Below, piece after piece: positions 35,045-48,100 of a stretch of 64,000 nucleotides of DNA (position 1 is its first letter; each line of letters opens with the position of its first letter). The notes under the pieces are model-generated. The model was not told the DNA's origin. It searched no databases and saw nothing but the letters and a program-made list of their open reading frames with translations. Position numbers and translations under genes: made by a program. The stretch comes from Inia geoffrensis (Eukaryota > Chordata > Mammalia > Artiodactyla > Iniidae), in the NCBI GenBank assembly GCA_036417435.1, contig CM070911.1, positions 2,976,001 to 3,040,000 of the forward strand. Direction: 5' to 3'.

Positions 35045-35225
35045 ATTTTGAGAGGAGCATCTTGGTGTGACAGAAGTAGCCAGGATTTTGTAGTCAGAAA
35101 CTTGTGTTTAAATCATCGGACACTTGGGAAGAAAATCTCTTTCAACCTTCCATTCATAGTTGCTCAATGCAGATGATGATACACCTATCCAGTGGGTACA
35201 TGCAGTAAATGATTTGAATGTGTGG
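35045..35225 (+). repeat. MIR SINE
   Basis: gtagtcagaaacttgtgttt then aaatcatcggacacttggga (near 35111) then gatgatgatacacctatcca (near 35171) is a forward MIR. Confidence 0.55.
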
Positions 35226-35284
35226 TAATGAAGATGGCAGACGCATGACATGAAAATGTGTAGCAGAGTTAATACTAGTTATAA

Positions 35285-35850
35285 TCATAACAGGTAGAGA
35301 GCATGGTGGAAGGGAAGAGCACTTAAACAGAGGTTACAGACTGCAAAGCCCTGGGATGAGGAGAGAGAATGGCATCACCATGGAAGGGTAAGGCTGTACA
35401 GCTCTCTGCCCTCCATGTATGGTGGGGTGGCAGAAGGGGAGCTGAAACATTAGGAGGGATCAGATGGTGAGGGTCGTGTTTGCCACACCAAGGGGGATGA
35501 AAATTCTTGTGGAGATGGTAAGAAACCAATAGAGGGGTTTGCAAAAGACTGGTGTGATCAGATTTGTGTTTGAGAAAGAGGACTTGGGCATTCAGTGTAT
35601 AGAATGACTAGGGTTGGTGAAACTGCGTCTGGGAAAACAATTAGGCAGTCATGGGAGATGGTGAAGAAACCATCTAGGTCATAGTATGTAGAATAAATTA
35701 GAGATATGTCATGGGCAGTATCGCCAGGTGGAATGTGGAGGGTGGTAGAGAAAGACATCTGTGGGACTCTCAGGTTTCCAACTTGGCCCATTGCTGGTGG
35801 CCACATCTGAGATGGAAAAGAAAGATGGTGAGGGAGGGAAGATTAATCCA
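35285..35850 (-). repeat. L2 LINE remnant (ORF2 region)
   Basis: ccaatagaggggtttgcaaa (near 35527), tgtgatcagatttgtgtttg (near 35553) and gcagtcatgggagatggtga (near 35644) correspond in order to the reversed L2 coding region and its 3' half. Frames 35323-35544 and 35558-35806 on the minus strand are degraded coding remnants at most. Confidence 0.6.
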
Positions 35851-37779
35851 CTTTTGCACATGTGGAGTCAGAATTTACTGTTGGGTGTTCAGGTAATAGC
35901 CCATTCGAATCAGCAGCACATGAGAGAGGTCTGCTTATGAATAGAGACTTAGGCCTGGTCAGTGTCTCTATGGCAATTGAGATTTGGGGCTTGGGCCATG
36001 CATGTGTCTGTTCATATGACATAATCTTTGATGCTCCCACAGTTGAATTCAAATAAAATTCACATTTCAAGGACATATCACAACAGTCATCAGTTTGCAC
36101 ACACAAAACCAACTCAGGGTTACCAGTGGTTTTTACCAGACAGGATATAAAGGAAGCTTCAGAACATTTCATACCTACCCCTATTCTTTTAATGTCTATA
36201 CCACTTGCTTATGAAGGACATAGAGGTGCTGAATTATTATTTTTTGTTCTGGTAGGTCACTTCTCATTAGTGATATTAAATATATTACTGTTATTAATGT
36301 TGCTATTAATAAAGTCATAGTTAATATTGCAAACATTCATTTCCAGGTCATAAAAGTCAAATAATTCATACCCAAATCTCCTGACAGACAGAACTCAAGG
36401 CTAGTTTGTCTCACACTAAATCCCATTCCTGTTGCACTTCTCAGGTGCCTTCATGTAAGTTTTATAGAGCAGGGGTTGGAAAGGAGAATCCATAGTTCCT
36501 TTCTGCTACTACATATAGACTTGGGTCTTAGTCTGGGTCATGAATTTGACTTTTTGGTATGAAATAACTTAGAAAACAATTCATATGTGACACAAAAATT
36601 CCTGGGACGTTTGAATTGAAGTCAGAGTTTGGTGAAAGGGGAGAAACATGGAGAAATCTTTAATGATGCTCACCCACCAATTCTAAAGCTAAGCATCGTG
36701 ATGCTCAAGGCTTCCAGCTTTAGAACACACCATTGAACATTTTAATTTTCCCTAGCTCACTAACTTTATTTTTGAGAGCACTAGAGATAAACTGACATAG
36801 GGGTTGAATCACCACCAATTATCAATACGCTAATTCTGTAAAGTGCTCCTGGCATTTGCGAGTTGCTGGGAACGACAGTGTAGATAAAGGATTGTGCAGA
36901 AAAGCCACATACGTTCACGAGGTCTTTTCTTTTTAGTGCAATTGTGTTTACCAGACAGATGAAGCTCTCTCTCTCTCCTAAGAGTTTCATTTTTTCTAAC
37001 TGATGAGCATTGTTGATGAGCATTGTGTTTTCAATCTGGTTTTGATATTAATTAACATAATCCTTTAAAAAGCATTTAAATATGTAAGCATATTTCTCAT
37101 TTGAAAATATAGAACATGCAGCAATAATTTATTTCTACTAATAGAGTTGAGTCTTCTAGCTGGGTATATATTAAAAAGTTATTATTTCTAGAAGATTTGT
37201 GTGATATGACTGATTAAAGAGTTCCATCACCGGTGTCAGGGACAGGATTGTATCTTCCTTCCTGTACATTCATGGGTTTAAGGGTCAGTTTGCTGTGTGA
37301 ACAGCAAATTCACCTCACTATTTACCTAACTGGAACGTGTCCATTTCTTCTAGGGCCAACGAGACCAGAAGCAACTTGCAAGGTGTTGAACACAAGCTCG
37401 GCTCAAGGAGTACTAGGCAGAGAAAAAGCAGAATGTTTATTGTTTTGGTTCAGTCCCTTAATTATTTATTTATACCACATATATAAATAAACATATAAAT
37501 ATATAAATATATATATATATATATCAACCTTAATGTAGAGATAAATGGGGGAAATATTGGGATTCATCAGTTTTTCTTTCAAACATTTACAGGAATTCTG
37601 ATTTCCATTTCCATATGTAAAGTAGTTAATGGAGGCCACATAGATGTTTTCTTAAATGTTCCTTCCTAATTTGAGTTAAATGCCCTTTAAGGGTATTGGC
37701 GTATGGTAAACACAGCATCTGATGGGTCCAGTCCCCACGGATGTTGTAATCTTCAGGCACCTGCAAACGAGCTCTATTA
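35851..37779. other. unique DNA
   Basis: About 1.9 kb without a recognised gene or repeat, apart from the TA tract at its right. The 109-codon minus frame 35843-36172 shows no motif and is opposed by a plus frame. Confidence 0.45.
37477..37524. repeat. AT-rich (TA/TAAA)n tract
   Basis: Imperfect ataaat units give way to a pure TA run at about 37506-37523. Confidence 0.9.
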
Positions 37780-37955
37780 CAGCAGTTCTCAGTCAGAAGC
37801 ATTTGCCTCCCAAGAGATATCAGGCCATATCTGGAGACATTTTTGATTGCCTCCACTAGAGGTAGAGGGAGCGATACTTGTATCTCGTGGGTAGAACCCA
37901 AGGATGCTACTAAGCTCCCATAATGTACAGGACAGCTCCCTGCACTAAAGAAGGA
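37780..37955 (+). mobile_element. MER20-like hAT DNA transposon remnant
   Basis: cagcagttctcagtcagaag, tatctggagacatttttgat (near 37829), tgcctccactagaggtagag and tgtacaggacagctccctgc (near 37924) follow MER20 in order. The right terminus is not preserved. Non-coding. Confidence 0.8.
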
Positions 37956-38879
37956 GCCAGTTCAAAGCAGTGCTCTATGTACCCCATCACAGGTAACTTA
38001 GTACATAGGATTAATACTGTAGACCTGTCCCCACTAGAGTTCAAGCCTAGAGTGTGGTCATATGATAACAGGGATAGAAATATGCTACACTTAATAGGGA
38101 CAGATGAAATAAAAACTTCCATCTGGCTTCCCTGCTGAGGCCTGCGGAAGCCTTAAAGGCTAGACTTACTGTGGCTTGGGCAGAATCTACCCGTGGAGAG
38201 TTCCAACTGAGTAGTTATTGGATTTGGCATAAGTGCTAGTTTTTGTTGGAGGTTTGCATATCATTTTATTAATTCAGCTTTTACCACATTTCAATATTTT
38301 TGGTTAACATGGGACTTTAGTGGGCCATCTGCTTTCGATGTTGCAGGGTATTTGCTGCCAAAGATTTGGAAAGATTCAAAGAATAAGATGTGCATATTGT
38401 CTCAGGAAAATAAATAAAATAATTAAAATGTTGCATTTACTATTGTCCAACTGAATTTTCAAAACTCTCATTTTCAATTTTTTGCTAACAAGCCTTATGA
38501 GCATTTAAATAAAACCACACAGAGCGCCTTTTGATATGCAGTTTTCTACAGGGTTACGTGTGTCGTATGTGTACTCTCCCATACTGTCCGGACTCTTCCA
38601 CATCAGGAAAACTTTCTGTTTAATGTGGATTTTAATAATGTGGGGCGTATAGATATTTTTAACTTGCTGAGACAAATGTTGTGCATAGGTGCTCATTACC
38701 ATTTACTCACATGTGTAAGAGATATCTGGCTGCCTAGAATGTGCTGATTTGGTGAATGAGACTGAGGTGCAATCTAGCACTTGGGCACATGGCATTTCCA
38801 AGGAGTTATCTAAAGTTCTAGACTTCCAATATAGTCAGTTCATCTGCTGCTCAAGTATTTCTTCCGCAAGGACAATTGC
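37956..38879. other. unique DNA
   Basis: Nothing recognised. The frames on both strands near 37910-38138 overlap each other. Confidence 0.45.
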
Positions 38880-39135
38880 CCTGAACAACTTTCTTAAATA
38901 GAACCCCTGCCCTCTCTTTACCTGCCTCACTATGCTTTGTTTCGCTTCATTGCATTTATTACTTCGAACATTTTAGTGTATATGTATTTGCTTATTTTCT
39001 GTTACCTGTTTTCCCCACTTGTACATGTGTAACTCACTGAAAGTACATTTATTTCCTATTAGCTGCTGTATCCCCAGAAGCTAGAGAGTGTCTGGCATTT
39101 GCTAAAGGCAAAGTAAAAAAGGTTTTGAATGAACT
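38880..39135 (+). repeat. L2 LINE 3'-end remnant
   Basis: gttttccccacttgtacatg, gtaactcactgaaagtacat and tgctgtatccccagaagcta (near 39064), then gagtgtctggcatttgctaa, is a clear L2 tail. Confidence 0.75.
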
Positions 39136-39172
39136 CTAGGGTGAAGATTCACAAAATTTTATAGATATAAAC

Positions 39173-39415
39173 GGTAATAATAATGGTTTAAATGTGTGGA
39201 CCACTTCCTATGTGCCAGGCACAGCATGTAAATATCTCATTGAATGCCCGTCACAACCCACCGAGGAAGGTGATATTACTATCCCCAATTTGCAGAAGTA
39301 GAAAACCAAAACTCAACAAAGTTTAGTAATTTGCCCACCTAGAAAGGAGGGAAGGTAAGACTTTAATCCAAGATTTTGATCCTGGAACCTGTGAATCTAA
39401 CCACTGTGCAATACT
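39173..39415 (-). repeat. MIR SINE, nearly full length
   Basis: ccacttcctatgtgccaggc (near 39202), atctcattgaatgcccgtca, ttactatccccaatttgcag, then ggaacctgtgaatctaacca and ctgtgcaatactccgt give a complete reversed MIR. Confidence 0.85.
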
Positions 39416-39687
39416 CCGTCCCTAGTAGATGAGGTTAACCTTCGAGTTAGAACTTCACTATATTTACCAACATCCTAGAGGTAACACAAAGGTTTGTGCT
39501 TTACAACAAACATTTAATGGGCAGTGCACAAAGAATTTGTGTTATGACAGTCATAATGAATTGGGATTTTATGTATCCTCTCTCCACTTAAAGGCAAATC
39601 ATTTAGCTCTGGTCACCAAGGAACTCTCAAAGAATCATCCTCCAGAGAAGCATGGAGACGCTGTGTACTGAGTGTATGTATATTTGG

Positions 39688-39800
39688 CATCAGAATCAGC
39701 AGACATGCTGTTTTCTTTCTGAGTTACATCCCAACCCTACTAAGTTAGAGGTGCTGCAGGTGAGACCCAGGTGATTCTGATCACACTTGTTAAAACATCA
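39688..39800 (+). mobile_element. MER5-like hAT DNA transposon fragment
   Basis: ggcatcagaatcagcagaca (near 39688), then aggtgagacccaggtgattc (near 39758), tgatcacacttgttaaaaca. These parallel MER5 landmarks. Confidence 0.45.
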
Positions 39801-41289
39801 GGCAAGGAAAAATTCTTGAAATATCACACCAGACTTGCTGATGGAGATCCAGCAAATATGTGAATGTTTTATAATTCTACAATAAAATACATTGCATATT
39901 CCTTTCCAAGCTACTTTGGCTCAGTGACCAATTTGACAGATACAAACTCTTCTTTATTTAGAATGTCCTTTATTTGCATTGTTCCTAGAAAGACTGGTGA
40001 CATTCCAATACCTACCTCTGTCTGTGTTTGTGCTAAGTTCGATAATAGCAGTTCTGCCTGTCTCCCGTAGACACAAGAAGCAGTTTATGGAAAACAAGAC
40101 CATTTTAGAAACTGCTGAAGTTAATGCAATTTCTTCAAGAAGGATCTGTCAACTGAAGTTTTTTCTGATGCTCTAATATTTCTAACATGCTACAGATGTA
40201 AAGAGATGGTTGCTTAGAATTTGGTAGAACATTAATCCATTATTAAATGTTCTTTTAAATATTCAATAATTTATATCAACATTTTAATTGCCACCATCCC
40301 CCGATTAATGCACCGTTGCTGTTTGAATTTAGAGGAATATTACTCACTTGCTGTCTTGTTAGGTCACTTTGGTACAAAGATTGCCAAGGCCTTGGTTTTG
40401 ATCTGCTCCATGGTCCCTACCAGTGATCTTCACAATGTGAGTCATTATTTATAATAAAATTTGACAAGGGCATGGCGGGATTGGGGGAACTACCAATGAG
40501 ATTGGGAAAACCACTTAAGACACACGTCGTGCAATTATTAACTTAATAGCCCTTGAGTCACAGGCATATCTATGGTGACTGCAGTAATACGTGAAGTCAG
40601 TATAACAGTATTAAAATGTTTTTTTCATATATTATTGAATTTGATCTTCCCAACTTCTTTATTTGCATCTGTACTTTTGGCACTTGACATAAAAGTATTT
40701 GAAACTCAGTTGTCTATCATCACACAACTTGTACATGATAGAAACGTACAAGAAACTGTGTGTGTTTGTGTTTAAATGGACACATTGCTGCCTTTGTTTA
40801 TCTGAAAAATAGTAATTTTCCAGAACAAATATATATTGATAAAAGTCATTTTTTATCCTACTTTTCCATTTTTACAGCTTTTGAAAATGTTCCCTTTTAG
40901 TTAGTGTTCCTCTTTATCAATCAGTTTTAATGAGCTATGTCAAAGGAATTAGAACATTGTATAATGGTTTAATTCACACGTTTTTTTTTTTAGTTAAAAA
41001 GTTCATCTTTTTACAATAGCACCTCCACGAGGAAAAAAAATAGGTCCTCTGATTTTACATCACTCTTCTCTGACCCCAAACTATTTTAAGTGATTTTATA
41101 ATTATCAACAGCAGACTCAGTTGAGGCTGAGAAAGAAATGTTGGGGAAATTAATTTTTCAGAATTCGCCAACTTTGTCTCTTACCATGGCAATGAACCTT
41201 ACTAATTTAACCTAGGGGGAAACAAGACAACATCCTTTAAAGAATAATCTAATTTCCTTGACTATACCTAAAGTAAAAATTGTGTTTAT
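39801..41289. other. unique DNA
   Basis: No gene recognised. T tract at 40981-40992. Frames 39864-40070 and 39979-40176 overlap each other without motif. Confidence 0.45.
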
Positions 41290-42390
41290 AGCAGTGATCT
41301 CAAAATGGTGTCAGTACCCGAACCCCCAGGGGAGGGTAGGCCCCTGAGAAACTTTCAGGGGCCCTGCGAGACAGAAATTATTGACATTTTCACAAAAATA
41401 CTAAGATGTAGTTTGCCTTTTTAATTGTGTTGGCATTTGCCCTAATGTTGTAAAAACAGTAACGGGTAAAACTGCAGGTGCCTTAACTAGAATCAAGGCA
41501 GTGACACCAAACTGTACTCCTGGTCATTCCATTTTTCACCTCCACACACTGGACAGAAAAATAATAAAGCCAGTTTCACTTACGAATCCCCTTGATGCAG
41601 CATTATTATTACTTTGTTAAATCTCAACATTGAGGGTATGTCTTTTTAATAGTCTATCTGATGAAACAGGAAGTATGCATTAAGCTTTTGTTACATGCTG
41701 AAATACAATGGCTGCCTTAAGGAAAATCATTCCTGTGACGGAGTTTCAAGTTGATGCGGTCATTTTTTTTTTTCATGGAACACAATTTTAGTTGGAAAGA
41801 ATGGCTGAGACAAATAGTAATTATTGAGAGTGAATGTTGGACAAAGGGATCTTGAAAATGAATAAAGTAAGGCTGCCCCTTCAAGGAAAAGAACTGAGAG
41901 TATGTGCTGCCTATGATGAACTTGGAGCTTTCTTTAAAACGTTAGACATTTGGATAATTAGTAGCCATAATAATTCAAAATAATGGAAAGACACATTCAA
42001 AATGCAAGAGAAGCCAAAGGATTTTGTGCAAAAAAGCTCTTTGGTATGATTTCAGACTCTGCCTTGTAATCAACCTTTTACTAAATTATCACTTGTTGAG
42101 GTTTGGAATAATATTAAAGAAGATTATCCTCAATTATCTGAAAAGGCTATTAAAATACTCTTCTTCTTTCCTCTCCATATTTGTGTGGGGCTAGATTTTC
42201 CATATATGTTTAAAACAAAACCACATATAAAAACACATCTAATCGGGAAGCTGACAGGAGAATCTACCTGCCTTCAATTAATCCACCTGTCTTCATTGAA
42301 TCCAGAAATTAATGCAAAAAATAGTACTACACGTATGCGTGAAGCTGGTAATGATTTTGCGAAACACATTTCCTCTCATTAAAGTGACAC
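41290..42390 (+). pseudogene. hAT (Charlie-like) transposase pseudogene, C-terminal part
   Basis: This is a broken transposase gene of a cut-and-paste DNA transposon. Read across frames on the plus strand it gives, in order: GKTAGALTRIKAVTPNC-like sequence near 41465-41520, the cysteine/histidine-rich H-C-I-F-H-L-H stretch, and LNIEGMSF/LSDETGS near 41625-41670. Next come HFFFMEHNF near 41760, EVRLPLQGKE-like sequence near 41870, and EDYPQLSEKAIKIL near 42120-42157. The last is the hAT dimerisation motif, and the frame ends at a stop at 42382 after AKHISSH, matching the usual end of this family. Related host genes are FAM200A/B and ZBED5. In-frame stops and frameshifts make it dead. The N-terminal zinc-finger part and both terminal repeats were not found. 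Confidence 0.8.
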
Positions 42391-42930
42391 AGGTATCTAT
42401 TTCTCTTAATCTCCATGGCATTTCATAATATACTAAGTTTATCTACTTTAACCAGAACAGAAGAGAGGTACACAAGGACACAGGACAAAATGTGAGTCAG
42501 ACAGACAGAAAGGAAACATGTATTTTGTTTTACCTGCTAGAAATAATGTTTTGTTGTGTTTTTAGTATTGCTTTAGAACTTCTTCACAGCTCTCGAGAAA
42601 GCCAAGCAACCCTGAGCCTTGCTTGCAGTAGAAAATCCCCCTTGGTGATATCTCTGCTCCCTTAGGGAATTCTACACTGACACGTCTTCCGTCACAAAAA
42701 CCGTAAAAAGGCAGCAAACTGGTCAAAAACGAGGGGCTTTGCCAGGTGACGCCCAAACCACTTAGGGCTCAAATACGATAGACTCAGCTCGGGCTTGGCT
42801 TGGTGCTCTGCCTTCACCTCATTTCTCACGTGGAATATGTCAGCAAGGGAGCTCTCTTGGATATTTAGTGTAGCCTGAATGGTTGACTTTTCAGGTAAAG
42901 AAATGTCCTCAGACGTTTACATCTTTATAC
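42391..42930. other. unique DNA
   Basis: No gene or repeat recognised. The 64-codon minus frame at 42562-42756 has no domain. Confidence 0.45.
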
Positions 42931-43121
42931 AGTAGATAACTCATAAGGACCTGCTGTGTAGCACAGGGAACGTTTCTCAATGCTCTGTAATGTCCTATGT
43001 GGGGAAAGAATCTAAAAAAGAGTGGATGTATGTATATGTATAACTGACTCACTTTGCTGTACACCTGAAACTAACACAACATTGTAAAGCAACTATATTC
43101 TGATATAAATTTTTTTTTAAG
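42931..43121 (+). mobile_element. L1 LINE 3' tail, 5'-truncated
   Basis: cagtagataactcataagga, cctgctgtgtagcacaggga, gtacacctgaaactaacac and attgtaaagcaactatattc, then an interrupted T/A-rich end. Imperfect 11-bp duplication gtttacatctt (42915-42925) versus gtttctatctt (43124-43134). Confidence 0.85.
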
Positions 43122-43427
43122 AAGTTTCTATCTTAACAATATGCTGACCATGCTGATGCCATTGCTGATGCCAAGCCCAGGGTCTGAGGAGGCCTTTTCA
43201 ACCACTGTCCAGATCTCTCAGGAAAGCTGAGTCTTTAGATCACTGGACACTATTTCAGTGACATTGCATGACTTAAGATGTCACTATGTTTAAACCATTG
43301 ACATCCAGATGGCTTTATGGCAAAGGCAAGGTAAATAACTGCTTAGTATCCTTGTCTGTACTCCATTTATTAATAAAAGGACCCCAATTTTTGTGAGCGA
43401 AATCTCCACTTTTTCCCCAGACAGGCC
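43122..43427. other. short unique DNA
   Basis: Nothing recognised. Confidence 0.45.
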
Positions 43428-43605
43428 GAATGGTATAACGATAGGATCAGGTATTTTGGAATCAGGTAGAACTGAGCCCTAATACTGACCCATTACTAAC
43501 TGGACACATAACTTACCTCCTTGGGTCTTAGTTTCCCCAATTAAAAACAGGAAATAATACCATCTACCCCACAAGGATTTTGTAAGGATTAGCAAAAACG
43601 ACATC
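43428..43605 (+). repeat. MIR SINE
   Basis: gaatggtataacgataggat (near 43428) is the tRNA-like head, followed by aactgagccctaatactgac, tgggtcttagtttccccaat and aaaacaggaaataataccat. Confidence 0.8.
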
Positions 43606-44645
43606 CCTCATGGAACATGGCAACCTCCCCTTAGGTGGTAGGTATTACTACACACAGGACCTGGAAAATTGCTGCCTCCGCTCTTTCTTATATTTCTCCG
43701 TGTTCACCCTAATATTAAAAGTTGTATTTAAAAGATTTGAATTCCTTTTCACTGTATCAGGTATATTGGGTAAAAAAAAAAAAAAGTCATCTTTAGGAGT
43801 TAGGGGTGATATATGTTTCATATGGTCTGAGAATGTGCACTGTCAAGGGGGAATGTTTTACAGAGTACTGGGGACATCAGATGGAGAACAGGCTGTTCAT
43901 ACTGCCAGCGCAGAGATCCTGACACTCTAAGAATAGGCTACTACTGGGATTAAAGAATGCCTGGAGAGGGCCAGTAATGGGAAGGCTAGTAAGGGGCAGT
44001 GTGGTGGAGATTCTTAGGATGCCCAAGTATCTGTTCTCCACTCTTTCCAGGCACATGGGAGCAGTACACTGCACTGCCTTCTTGCACTGAGGTGGAGCCC
44101 TTGACTGGTTCCGGCCGCTAGGCTGAGAGGGGAAATGATGTGTGCAATTAGGGCCGCAGCACTTACTTGCCACAGAAGCAAGGAAGGTGGCCACAGTCTC
44201 ACCCACAGCTACAAGCTAGTGGTTCCTCTTTCAGACTGGTTTCCTGGGTGTCTGGGAGGGGCAGACACCCTGCCAGGTAATATGAGCCACGCATGTGGAG
44301 GAGAAGTACATTTCTGTGCTAGACTGTTGCAATTTGGGCGGCTGAGGAGGCAGAGGCATGTGTTAGTGCAGCGCCATCTAAACTGGCCCAACTGATGCAT
44401 TTCAGGAAATTGGGTTAGGGGACTGAGTAGCAGCTAAGGGGATAAATAAACATGCTACATTTTTTGAAGCAGAATAGTTATTGTTTTATGGAAGACAAAC
44501 CATAAAAAAGGGCTCAGTGATAATAGGAAAATACGTCTCGAAAATTTACAAAGCAACAAGTTGACATTTTAGAAGAGAAGGTCTGCTGCTTAAAGAAATG
44601 GCATGCAGGTTTCTTCTGGAATGATGTGTGGTTTGGGAGAAATGA
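43606..44645. other. unrecognised DNA, part possibly an old LTR
   Basis: A tract at 43772-43784. About 43860-44200 has some resemblance to an old LTR or medium-reiteration repeat (tctgttctccactctttcca near 44030), but I cannot name it. Frames of 86-109 codons overlap on both strands and give no protein family. Confidence 0.4.
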
Positions 44646-44770
44646 TATTACAGTCAGACAGACCCGAGGTTGGATCCTGGCGTGTCTGTTCAACTCTGGA
44701 CGCGGAGAGTTACTAAGCTTTCCCAGCTTCAGGCTCTCCTTCAAATGAGAATAATACTGGCACATTGGGG
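44646..44770 (+). repeat. MIR SINE fragment
   Basis: agtcagacagacccgaggtt then ggatcctggcgtgtctgttc then tcaaatgagaataatactgg is a forward MIR with a fairly intact B-box region (ggttggatcc). Confidence 0.7.
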
Positions 44771-44775
44771 TCACT

Positions 44776-45145
44776 CTGAACATCACAATAATAGATGTAT
44801 ACACATACCTAGCATTAGTCACAATAGCAAAAATATGAGAACAACCTATATTCTCATCATTGGGTGAATGGATAAAAAGGATGTGGTACATAGCACACAA
44901 TGAATATTAGCCAGCCATGAGAAAGGAGGATATTCCTCCAAGAATACATATTGCAACGAGTAGCAAATAACCCACAGAGATCAAATGCACAGTGAATATA
45001 TGTCTATATGAATAGAGACAATAATATTGCACTATAAAGACATAATATGATAAACATTGCTGCATCAATCATATTACAATACACAAATGTACTGTGCCAT
45101 ACACCTTAAACTTACACGGTGTTACATGTTAAATTTATTCAATAA
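44776..45145 (+). repeat. old L1 LINE 3'-region remnant
   Basis: gcattagtcacaatagcaaa (near 44812), attgggtgaatggataaaaa (near 44858), atgtggtacatagcacacaa and ttagccagccatgagaaagg, then gtgccatacaccttaaactt (near 45093). These are ORF2-end and 3' landmarks of an old L1. The 128-codon minus frame 44514-44900 is antisense to it. Confidence 0.75.
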
Positions 45146-48100
45146 GATAAATGCCCAGCAGATTACTTAGACTATGATAGATATTTAACAGTTAGTAGTT
45201 TCTCTCTCTCTCCCGTTCCTCCAAATGAATGGCCAGAAACCCTATCAAGAGTTCTCTCAGAGTGATTATGTATTAAAATTTTAACAGAAAGTGTGACTTC
45301 AAGAGGATGTTTGGTTAGGCACCAACATAGACGCAATGATTTTGTAATTGAGAACTAAAGGCTTCCTTCAACCTGCAAAGGATTTTGACCAAAAATTTTA
45401 AGTCTTTCTAGCAAATTCCATCCTAAGCCACTCTCACAGCTGCTTGATTAGCAGTGAGTTTGTATACAACAGGTGGCCTTGACATTTTGGGCTCTATTTC
45501 CACTCAGAGTAAAATGTGTTGCTGGTTTTACATCTCCCTTCTTTGAAAAATAAAACAGGGACTTAGATACCACAAAGCTTTGTTCCTTTGTGTCTTTACA
45601 TAGTTTGGGTAAACAGCTCACTGCCCATTCCAGGCTCCCAAGACCAGAGGAAAACAAGCTCCTAGCTTTTGGTTGGCCCCAACAGGTAATGGCCGATCAG
45701 AAGGAAACAGTTTCCACCTGGGTTAGGGTAATGTGGCCCCAGGAGCCTCGCATCTGTGTGCATCACTAATCTTCAGGTTTCTGGGTTCTGCCACTCAGTG
45801 GGCCGAATGGAGAAAAGAGAGTAAGGTCCTTTGAAATTCCCCAGAGTGGGTGGGATGTCAGGTGTCTACAGGAGGCAACCGTGCCTCAAGAGTGCCTTCT
45901 TCTGGGAAATGCGATGAGAATTCTGATCTGCAGAGCAATGGTGTAAATGAGTGTGAATCAACGTACAATACGTAGCTGGCCTGAGAACCCTCCTAGAGAC
46001 AACATTTTCCACTTAGACCTTAAGTTGTGTTTTTCATCCTCATTTAACAGAATGCACATTGAGAGGGCTTCTGGCTGAGAAAAAGAACATGTGACCTCAA
46101 AGCAGCAGCTCAGAGCCTGTTTGTGAGGAGAGCCTGTACTTCTAAGTCGGGTAAACCCGGTTCATCCCTGTACCCACTACTCCCCAGGTGTGAGGAGTGT
46201 CTCTAGGGGGGGTCTGGGCAGAGCTGAGGGGCTACCCTAAGAAAGACACCATTTGGTGGCAGAAGAGGGGAGAGTGAGTGGAACCCAGAGAGACAGCTTC
46301 CGGAGAAGTCTTCTTTCTTTGACACTGAGTTACAGACAAGGTTGGTGTCAAATAATAAGAAAAAGAGCCCGGAAATGCCTGCCCATGGTAGTCTGCTCAG
46401 GGCTCAGACAGAGAAAGGAATGTGGGGAGGACCAGAGCCTCCTCTTCAGGCGTCTCATGCTTCAGGTGAAGGTTTAGTTGCTATCATGTAGTTCTCCATT
46501 ACCTTTCTGGTATAAATCAGAGACAACTTTTCACTTCCTCCAAACATTATGAAATAAAATTGCAAATGCACTTATGCAAGGGAAGAAACTTTTCTTTTCT
46601 AAATTTGTATGTGATACTGAACTTTTAAGGGGGGTGGGGAAGGACAGTGCAATTCACTCAGGTGGGCTGTGCCACTTAGGCACACCAAGGAGATGTTGCG
46701 TTGCCTGTTAGTATGTGGAATTGACTAGTATGACACATAACTCACGGAGAAAAATTGCCTGAAACTGTCCAGTGGTATCTTCTAAGAGCAAAAATAATCT
46801 TCCAGCCAAATTATTGAGCACTTACTATGGACTTTATTATTTACAATATAATAATAATAACAAACGGTTAAAGTTTACCTAATGGAATATCGTATAGTAT
46901 ACATTTATTTTAAAAATCAGACCTCAATACAAATTGTATATGGAAACAAATAATAAAATCACATTAAAGGTACATTGTTAAAGGAAGCAGGGATGATGAA
47001 TGCAGCAAGTATCTGGAATCCAGAGGAATAAGAGAGTTAAGCTCTTGCAAAAGGATTGCCTTGAGAGAACAAACATCAACCCAATATTTGCAAACTGAAT
47101 GAGTCCCAGAGCAATGAGCATGAAAGGGGAAGTGAATGACATGATTCTTGTCGGGGGGGTTTGTTGCGCGATTCGCAGAGGAGGTTTCACTTGAGCTGAA
47201 GCTGGGATAAGGCTGCAGGAGGGTTTACACGGGCCATTGGAGTGGGTCATAACGAAGTGACCTAACAGAAGCTGAGCTTTTCCCATCCCTCAGAGCGTAG
47301 AAGCAATCATTGCGGGTTTGTGCAGCAGCATATGGAACGCAGGAATCCAGAGTTTGCATTAAATGTGCGTGCCAGGGAAAATGCACTGGAAATGTCTGAA
47401 ACTTTCGGGGTGGCTCTAGTTAATGACCCCTCTGATTTAATATGAGCTATTGAAAAGAATCATTGCATTTCAACCAAATTATCATACCACTAAAAATGCT
47501 CGTCAGCCTGTCACTGATGTGCCTGCAACTTGAACCCTCTGATGATTTACCTTTCCTGCAGTGTTCCATTGTCTTACCATAAAAGTGTAAGTAAATAACT
47601 CAAGTGCACACAGAAATTCTTTTAATACTTTACAGGGAGCTGCTTTAAGAGTCCAGGGACCCTGTGCCCCTTGACTCAGTAGAACAGCTTAACATGAGAA
47701 TCTTGGCTGCAAAACCCAAGCATTCTGCACTAGCAGATGGAGTGTGTGGCCATTTTTGAAGAGGAACAAATGTATGAATTTAATTAAAAAGGATCTGACA
47801 AGCTCCTTTCCTTTAGTTGAATAATTTGCAATAATTAAGACAATTGGGATAAATGCACGCTTTTTTTTTTTTCTTACAATGATATACCATTGCAGAATTT
47901 TCTCATTTCTTCTTTTTTTCTGATTTTCTATATGCCTACCTCGGCTTAGGAGTGCATGAATGATACTGTTCATGCAACTACTTTTTTTTTTTCAGATTTG
48001 TGGCAAAGACTGGCTGTCTCTGTGATGATTTGAACACATGGGCAATGAATCTATGGCTGACCCAGTGCTTGCAGCAGCCTGCCTTTGAGACCACGTGCCT

